From: a candidate division TM6 bacterium GW2011_GWF2_37_49
GTDB lineage: Bacteria; Babelota; Babeliae; Babelales; RVW-14
Direction: 5' to 3'
DNA: 64,000 bases
Assembly (NCBI GenBank): GCA_000989955.1
Contig: LBTE01000001.1
Coordinates: forward strand, 270,615-334,614
Made by a program: the position numbers and the translations under genes. Below the pieces are notes generated by a model, which saw only the letters and a program-made list of their open reading frames with translations, ran no database searches and was not told where the DNA came from. Position 1 is the first letter of the stretch, and each line of letters opens with the position of its first letter. Of this stretch, positions 59,288 through 64,000 are shown piece by piece.

Positions 59288-60229
59288 ATGTTTAAGTTAA
59301 AAATTACATACGTATTATTTTTGGCAATTGCCATGTCTAGTTTTGGTACATGTTCAAGTATGTCGATAGAAGGCCTTTTTGGCGGCGCTGACAATATGTC
59401 CCTTGACGATGAAACCCAAAATACTGAATTAATAAATAAAACACTGACACAGGAATTTATTGTCAAACATTTCTATCCAAGCTTAAAATATTCAAAAAAA
59501 CAAATTGCTCTGCTTTGTACGCCAGCAGTTTTAACAATTATTGCAGCAAGCATAATCAATTTTCAATATCAAAAAGGCTATTTTGATGTCGCTATTACAA
59601 GCTTTGATCAACATTTGCCCGAAAATGAAAATGTAAAATCAGCAATCTATCCCGTTATTCCAACGGCTTTAATTTCATCAATATTGTTAATTATTTCAAA
59701 AACTGAACCAGGAATTGGGATTCATCTTACAAAAAGTGAAAAGGCTATTTTTGTTGCATTTATCTACTTTATATGCTTTATAATGTTGAAATTTAATGCC
59801 AAAAATTTGATTGAAAGTTTAGCCGATTGGAAGATAGAAAGATTCATTAAAACATATCTAAAGCCTTTAATCATCCCTCTTATGTTAAGCGTTATTCCTA
59901 CGCTGTTTGCCAACAACTTAATAAACTCATATAATCTAAACGAAGCGTTACTTAAGTTTTTAGACAACTACAACTCAGACAAAGAAAAAAATGGTCGCGC
60001 ATACGAGAAACAAGCTGCAAAAATAGCTCAGGGCGTAGAAATTGCAAAGGCCGATAAAATTACCGTCAAGAACAATAAATTAATCACACCAGACTGTCTC
60101 CGAGAGGCGTTTGATAAAATTTATGACGACTACCGTCCCACAGAAATGACCATGTATGCGTTTAATGTCGATGGCGCAGTAAAAGAGCTTTTGGCAAAGC
60201 TTAAAGAATGCAAAGTATCAATCGAATAA
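59288..60229 (+). CDS. Membrane protein of unknown function
   Basis: The 313-residue protein starts with a signal-like segment (ITYVLFLAIAMSSFGTCSS). It has about four membrane segments (around IALLCTPAVLTIIAASIINF, IPTALISSILLIISK, AIFVAFIYFICFIML and IPLMLSVIPTLFANNL). A soluble C-terminal region of about 100 residues follows, with a DYRPTEMTMYAFN motif. I recognise no family. CTGGAGG precedes the ATG; a clear terminator follows. Confidence 0.6.
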   Translation: MFKLKITYVLFLAIAMSSFGTCSSMSIEGLFGGADNMSLDDETQNTELINKTLTQEFIVKHFYPSLKYSKKQIALLCTPAVLTIIAASIINFQYQKGYFDVAITSFDQHLPENENVKSAIYPVIPTALISSILLIISKTEPGIGIHLTKSEKAIFVAFIYFICFIMLKFNAKNLIESLADWKIERFIKTYLKPLIIPLMLSVIPTLFANNLINSYNLNEALLKFLDNYNSDKEKNGRAYEKQAAKIAQGVEIAKADKITVKNNKLITPDCLREAFDKIYDDYRPTEMTMYAFNVDGAVKELLAKLKECKVSIE

Positions 60230-60246
60230 GTTTTAAATTTTAACAT

Positions 60247-60279
60247 AAAAAAAGGGCCTGAATCTCAGGCCCTTTTTTT
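60247..60279 (+). terminator. Rho-independent terminator after the membrane protein gene
   Basis: GGGCCTGA and TCAGGCCC form an 8 bp stem with a three-base loop, extended by A-run/T-run pairing and ending in seven T residues. Confidence 0.92.
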
Positions 60280-60372
60280 ATGACTATTTATCTGATAAAG
60301 TGCAAATATTTTAAACGGCCATCAAGAATAACAAGCTTGCATTGCTCAGCTATAATAAACGCATTCACATCA

Positions 60373-60443
60373 CGTCATCCTCGCGAACGCGGGGATCCAT
60401 AGCAACGCTTAAGCCTAGATTCCCGGTCAAGCCGGGAATGACG
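60373..60443. repeat. Palindromic GTCATCC...GAATGAC element
   Basis: It begins CGTCATCCTCGCGAACGCGG and ends GTCAAGCCGGGAATGACG. It is the third and longest member of the family at 49-73 and 1304-1367, lying between two genes that converge. The rest of the gap 60280-60513 shows no other gene. Confidence 0.75.
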
Positions 60444-60513
60444 TATAAATAATATCGTGAGTTAATAACAACTTAATACCCACCATTTTTAGTGGCCGTT
60501 TGGAATATTTTGC

Positions 60514-60747
60514 CTATATCAATCTGTTTTCTTTTTTTTCAAAATTCAGAACGTAGCCATTTTTTTGAAGGTACTGCATGATAACCAAAAACAGGTCTTC
60601 ATAGTCTGGTGCAACAAAAAACTCTAGTCGGCTGCTATCATCCTTCATAGCTCTTTCAAAGACAATATTATTTTCATTGCGAAAAACACCTGTGATAAAC
60701 CATGTGTATGGAACATTTACTTGTGCTTGATAATAGTGACAGTACAT
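60514..60747 (-). CDS. Small protein of unknown function upstream of the helicase's 3' end
   Basis: The 77-residue product contains QVNVPYTWFITGVFRNENNI and PDYEDLFLVIMQYLQKNGYV. The composition is protein-like with an alternating beta then helix pattern. I recognise no family. It lies 27 bp after the helicase gene on the same strand. The SD is weak (GCGAGAA). Confidence 0.5.
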   Translation of the reverse strand: MYCHYYQAQVNVPYTWFITGVFRNENNIVFERAMKDDSSRLEFFVAPDYEDLFLVIMQYLQKNGYVLNFEKKENRLI

Positions 60748-60774
60748 AAAAATTCTCGCGGAAATAATAATTAA

Positions 60775-63237
60775 CTAAACGCGTTTTACAAAACTAGAAA
60801 GTAATTTTTTTTGACCAATTTTAAAAGCGACAGTTAAATAAAAATCTTTTTCGCTGGCTTTTTCAACTTTAATAACAACGCCTTGACCAAACTTATCATG
60901 ACGTACAGCACAACCGGTCTTCCATCCGCCATACGATCTTTCAGAGATGCTTTCAACAGATGGCTTAGGCGACGCTGACTCAAACTCTTTGTGCGGATAT
61001 TCATTCGATTTTTTTCGAAACCTCTCAAATCCTTCGACAGGCTTCCTTCGACAGGGCTCAGGATGAGCCGGGCGAGCGGTGTAATGAACCCGCTCGTGGT
61101 TAGCTTGTCGAACCATTTCAACGGGTTCATTAAGATTCGAAAGTAGTCTATTCGATCTGCCAAACGTTAAAACTATTGGCTGCGTATCAAGTCCTCCACC
61201 AATCCACTCTTGCCATAGCATAGTCACCTCGACAGAGTGCAGTTTTTCAACATCTACTTTGTAACACAAACTAGTCGGCAACTCGGATAAAAATCTGGAT
61301 GGCACCTGTTCAACGATTTGTCCGAAACTGTTACGTGCATACGCATTAAGCAACAAAAGATATTCCTGCGCCCTTGTTATTCCCACATAAAAAAGCCTGC
61401 GTTCTTCCTCAAGCTCGTCGTTCGTATTCAATGATTTGGAGCTAGGCAGAACGCCATCATTCAGGCCGCTTATAATAACTGTATTAAACTCAAGTCCTTT
61501 GGCCGCGTGAAGCGTCATGAGCTGAACTCGCGCCACGTCTTTAGTTTTTTCTAACTTTTCCTGCAAAAGCGCTATTTCGTATAAAAAATTTTCAAGAGTT
61601 GGGGTACGTTGCTCTTCAAAAACAGCTTCCAGATTATCAAACGCTTCAGTTACCGCATACTTACTCTCATAAAGAAGTGTGGCATTTATAAATTCTTTGA
61701 CGTTTTCAACTTTAGTTTCCGCCTCGCGATCATCAAAATTGCGACGCAAGTAGCCGTAATAATCTGTATGGTTAACAATATTTTCTAGGCAGTATGCCGG
61801 AAATTGCTTAGCTTCAAGCCCTTTAAATACGTTTAAAAACTCTTCGAGTGCCAGTTTTTTTACGTTTGTTTCATCATTTTTTAAAAGCTCTAAAATTTGT
61901 TTAAAGTCTAAAAATGGATTTTTACCCCACTCATCAAGCAGCTCTTGCTCAAATTTTGGACCCAAGCCTCGACTTGGACAATTTATTGCGCGCATCAAGC
62001 TAAGCTTGTCGAAAGGGTTTGCAACCAAGCGCATGTATGCCAGCAAGTCTTTTATCTCCTTGCGCTCATAAAATTGCAGTCCACCAATAATTTTGTAGGG
62101 AATGGAGTAATACATCAACGCTTCTTCAATCTGTCGCGACTGAAAATGAGTTCGGTACAAAACCGCTATCTCGTCAAGCTTTTTACTTTTTGCACAAGCC
62201 TGAATAAACCGAGCGATTGTATCAGCCTCTTGCTCGCTAGATCTGCAATACGCGCTTACCACGCGATTTTTTGCAGGGCGATCAGACCACAAATTTTTAG
62301 GATTACGCAGGCGATTATTTTTGATTAACTCGTTAGCCAACTCCAATATCGGCTTAACTGATCGATAATTTTGCTCAATTTTTACAACTTTGACCGGTGC
62401 AAAATCGCTTTGGAACGAAAGCATGTTTGTTACAGTAGCTCCACGCCACGAATAAATTGACTGGTCTTCATCTCCAACAGCGCAAACAGAATCAAGATTA
62501 AACTTTTTTTCCGAATCTAGCGACATAAGCTTGAGTAGCTCGTGCTGCACATGGCTAGTGTCTTGATATTCGTCGACCAAAATGTGACGAACTTTTTGCT
62601 GAAAAGTTTTTTTAAATTCTTCATTTTTACGAAATAACTGCAAAACTTGAAACAATAAATCATCAAAATCAAGGCAGTGCGCTTCGCTTTTTTCGGATTC
62701 GTATTCCTGATAAATTTCGCGAATCAGCGGATTTACAAACTCTTCCATATTTCTGACAAGCAAATTGTTTTTGTAAGTTGAAAGCTGATAAGTGGCCTGA
62801 TTTGCTGATATTTTTTTTTGCAACCCATTTTTATTTATAATTTTTTTGATCAAATCGACCTGGTCATCCGAGTCCATGATCGAAAAGTTGGCAAACGGCA
62901 CGAGTGAAGGGTTTCGACGCAACAAAAGAAGGCAATACGAGTGAAACGTTCCAACGAACGGAAGCCGCTTTGATCCGCTCAAAAACTTGGCAATTCGCTC
63001 TTTCATCTCACCAGCAGCCTTATTCGTAAACGTAAGAGCAACAATTGAAGTGGGATCAGCATACTTTTTTAAAATTAGATATGCTATTCGAGCCGTTATA
63101 ACACGGGTTTTTCCCGAGCCAGCACCTGCAATCACAAGCGCTGCTGGAGTATCGCATTCCACGGCCTGGCGCTGAAAATTGTTGAGCCCAGAATTTATAA
63201 AATCATCAAATGACATTTGCTGCTGTTCCATTAACAT
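60775..63237 (-). CDS. uvrD: UvrD/PcrA-type superfamily 1 DNA helicase
   Basis: This 3'-5' helicase acts in nucleotide excision and mismatch repair. Motifs in order: Q motif NNFQRQAVECD, Walker A IAGAGSGKTRVITARIAYL, VALTFTNKAAGEM, GTFHSYCL, Walker B HILVDEYQDTSHVQHEL, VGDEDQSIYSWRGA, EQNYRSVKPIL, LMTLHAAKGLEFNTV and EERRLFYVGITRAQEYL. The C-terminal Tudor-like end has GCAVRHDKFGQGVVIKVE. Bases 61031-61130, in the linker before this end, are a palindromic element translated in frame (ARPAHPEPCRRKPVEGFERF). I choose ATG 63237 after AGAAAG; nearby in-frame ATGs at 63231 and 63261 also exist. Confidence 0.94.
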   Translation of the reverse strand: MLMEQQQMSFDDFINSGLNNFQRQAVECDTPAALVIAGAGSGKTRVITARIAYLILKKYADPTSIVALTFTNKAAGEMKERIAKFLSGSKRLPFVGTFHSYCLLLLRRNPSLVPFANFSIMDSDDQVDLIKKIINKNGLQKKISANQATYQLSTYKNNLLVRNMEEFVNPLIREIYQEYESEKSEAHCLDFDDLLFQVLQLFRKNEEFKKTFQQKVRHILVDEYQDTSHVQHELLKLMSLDSEKKFNLDSVCAVGDEDQSIYSWRGATVTNMLSFQSDFAPVKVVKIEQNYRSVKPILELANELIKNNRLRNPKNLWSDRPAKNRVVSAYCRSSEQEADTIARFIQACAKSKKLDEIAVLYRTHFQSRQIEEALMYYSIPYKIIGGLQFYERKEIKDLLAYMRLVANPFDKLSLMRAINCPSRGLGPKFEQELLDEWGKNPFLDFKQILELLKNDETNVKKLALEEFLNVFKGLEAKQFPAYCLENIVNHTDYYGYLRRNFDDREAETKVENVKEFINATLLYESKYAVTEAFDNLEAVFEEQRTPTLENFLYEIALLQEKLEKTKDVARVQLMTLHAAKGLEFNTVIISGLNDGVLPSSKSLNTNDELEEERRLFYVGITRAQEYLLLLNAYARNSFGQIVEQVPSRFLSELPTSLCYKVDVEKLHSVEVTMLWQEWIGGGLDTQPIVLTFGRSNRLLSNLNEPVEMVRQANHERVHYTARPAHPEPCRRKPVEGFERFRKKSNEYPHKEFESASPKPSVESISERSYGGWKTGCAVRHDKFGQGVVIKVEKASEKDFYLTVAFKIGQKKLLSSFVKRV
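61031..61130 (+). repeat. In-frame palindromic element inside the helicase gene
   Basis: It shares GGCGAGCGGTGT, CCGCTCGTGGT and TGTCGAACCATTTC with the element at 10868-10944, in the same orientation on the plus strand. Here the coding strand is minus, so it is read the other way. Confidence 0.8.
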
Positions 63238-63347
63238 TCTTTCTAAGTTATAAGCTATCAAAACCGTCAGGAATTATAGCAATATTTTTACTGCAAGGCT
63301 ACACTCTTTTACTGGAGCTTTAGGTCTAAAAATTGAATAGGACTTTT

Positions 63348-63437
63348 TGCTATTTTTAAAAAAAATCATCTGCAAGCGGCTACCAATCAATTCCCGTAGG
63401 CCGCTTCTAAAAAATTATCAATTTATTACTAAGCCCC
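63348..63437 (-). repeat. Dispersed intergenic repeat, copy 12
   Basis: On the minus strand: AAATTGATAATTTTTTAGAA, GCGGCCTACGGGAATTGATT and ATTTTTTTTAAAAATAGCAA. It lies in the 280 bp gap beyond the 3' end of the partial gene at the window edge, which shows nothing else. Confidence 0.65.
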
Positions 63438-63517
63438 ATGCGGTGAGGCTTGTGGACAAGCGTTGTTGATGTATAGCCCTTCTAATAATGTTTTTGACTC
63501 AACAAAACATTAAATAT

Positions 63518-64000
63518 TTATTGAGGCACAACTTCATCTTGAGTTTGAGTGTTTATTGGCTCATTTGCCTGTGCTGGTATTTCTGCCTGCATTTCAGGTG
63601 CAGGAGATTGTTGCTCTTGATTTGTCGTAACAGTTTGTTCAGCAGGTGCTGCAATTATTGGTGCTGGAGATGGAGGATTTATTGAAGTCTGTACTGACTG
63701 TGCAGCTGGAACCGGCATGGCTTCAGAAACTTCTTGAACTTGTTGAGTAGTTTGATTAAATGAATCAGTTTGTGCTGTCTGTGGTTCAATAACCGCGGAT
63801 TCTGGTGCTGCAGCAGGCATTGGTGAAGGAGCCGCTATTGGCATCGGAGCTGGCGCAGCATTTGTAACAGCAGAAGGCTCTGGTGTTGGTGCCTGAACGC
63901 TAACTTGCTCAGGCTGAGAAGCCGATATTTCAGGAGTTGATGGCACCGGAGATTGAGACACTTGAGGTTCTGCAGGTTTTGGCGCTTCAGGCATGACGAC
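63518..64000 (-). CDS. Pro/Ala/Gln-rich low-complexity protein, probably cut by the window edge
   Basis: An ATG at 63994 starts a 158-residue frame made almost wholly of Pro, Ala, Gln, Glu, Ser and Val, in repeats such as PAPMPIAAPSPMPAAAPES. The frame stays open to the window edge, so the true gene may begin beyond it and this would be its C-terminal tail. Such disordered linkers occur in periplasmic or surface proteins. No domain is visible. Confidence 0.5.
   Translation of the reverse strand, partial: VVMPEAPKPAEPQVSQSPVPSTPEISASQPEQVSVQAPTPEPSAVTNAAPAPMPIAAPSPMPAAAPESAVIEPQTAQTDSFNQTTQQVQEVSEAMPVPAAQSVQTSINPPSPAPIIAAPAEQTVTTNQEQQSPAPEMQAEIPAQANEPINTQTQDEVVPQ

Overview
The window is AT-rich, densely coded bacterial DNA with about 50 protein genes, three tRNA genes and many intergenic repeats. 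It encodes a Gram-negative envelope: kdsA (Kdo for lipopolysaccharide), a BamA-type Omp85 protein, uppS, dapF, a TonB-like protein and many exported proteins. Secreted proteins with eukaryote-like folds, toxin-antitoxin pairs, decayed mobile elements and degenerate paralogues suggest a host-associated or intracellular lineage. A member of Candidatus Dependentiae (TM6) fits best, but this is inference from style and gene content; no rRNA is present to prove it.

Layout. 0.3-6.5 kb: HAD phosphatase, uppS-gpsA, a Cys-rich exported protein, efp-nusB-kdsA and an acylphosphatase-like protein. 6.6-9.8 kb: tRNA-Glu and a BamA-like protein with about seven POTRA units. 9.8-15.7 kb is an accessory island: two MNT-HEPN pairs, a frameshifted cyclase, nitroreductase, a decayed SDR fragment, HIT protein, SDR, an exported GNAT and an IS5-type transposase remnant. 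15.8-26.8 kb: GspE/PilB-type ATPase with a FUN14-like protein, HU, glyA, two glycine-zipper proteins, sufC, an NlpC/P60 hydrolase, comM, acpS and a HerA-like ATPase. 26.9-30.7 kb: lipoprotein-like GNAT, tRNA-Leu, tRNA-Cys, miaB, ychF.

31-45.3 kb is the most distinctive stretch: a secreted macro-like protein, two tandem secreted PPP-type phosphatases, a cyclase with 6-phosphogluconate dehydrogenase, and two giant secreted beta-propeller proteins with 21 and 14 blade repeats. I read it as a candidate host-interaction region. 45.6-50.1 kb: sugar epimerase, FAD oxidoreductase, an exported protein and a TonB-like protein. 50.7-64 kb: a CCA-adding-enzyme-like protein, a 771-residue secreted helical protein, a glycosyltransferase coupled to dapF, cysK, a glutamyl-tRNA synthetase-like protein without HIGH or KMSKS, a membrane protein, a UvrD/PcrA helicase and a Pro/Ala/Gln-rich protein cut by the window edge.

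Two repeat systems run through the window. One is a family of about 12 degenerate intergenic elements of 90-190 bp, usually just past the 3' end of a gene. The other comprises palindromic elements, including a type sitting in frame inside two protein genes. All functions are read from motifs by eye; no database search was run.
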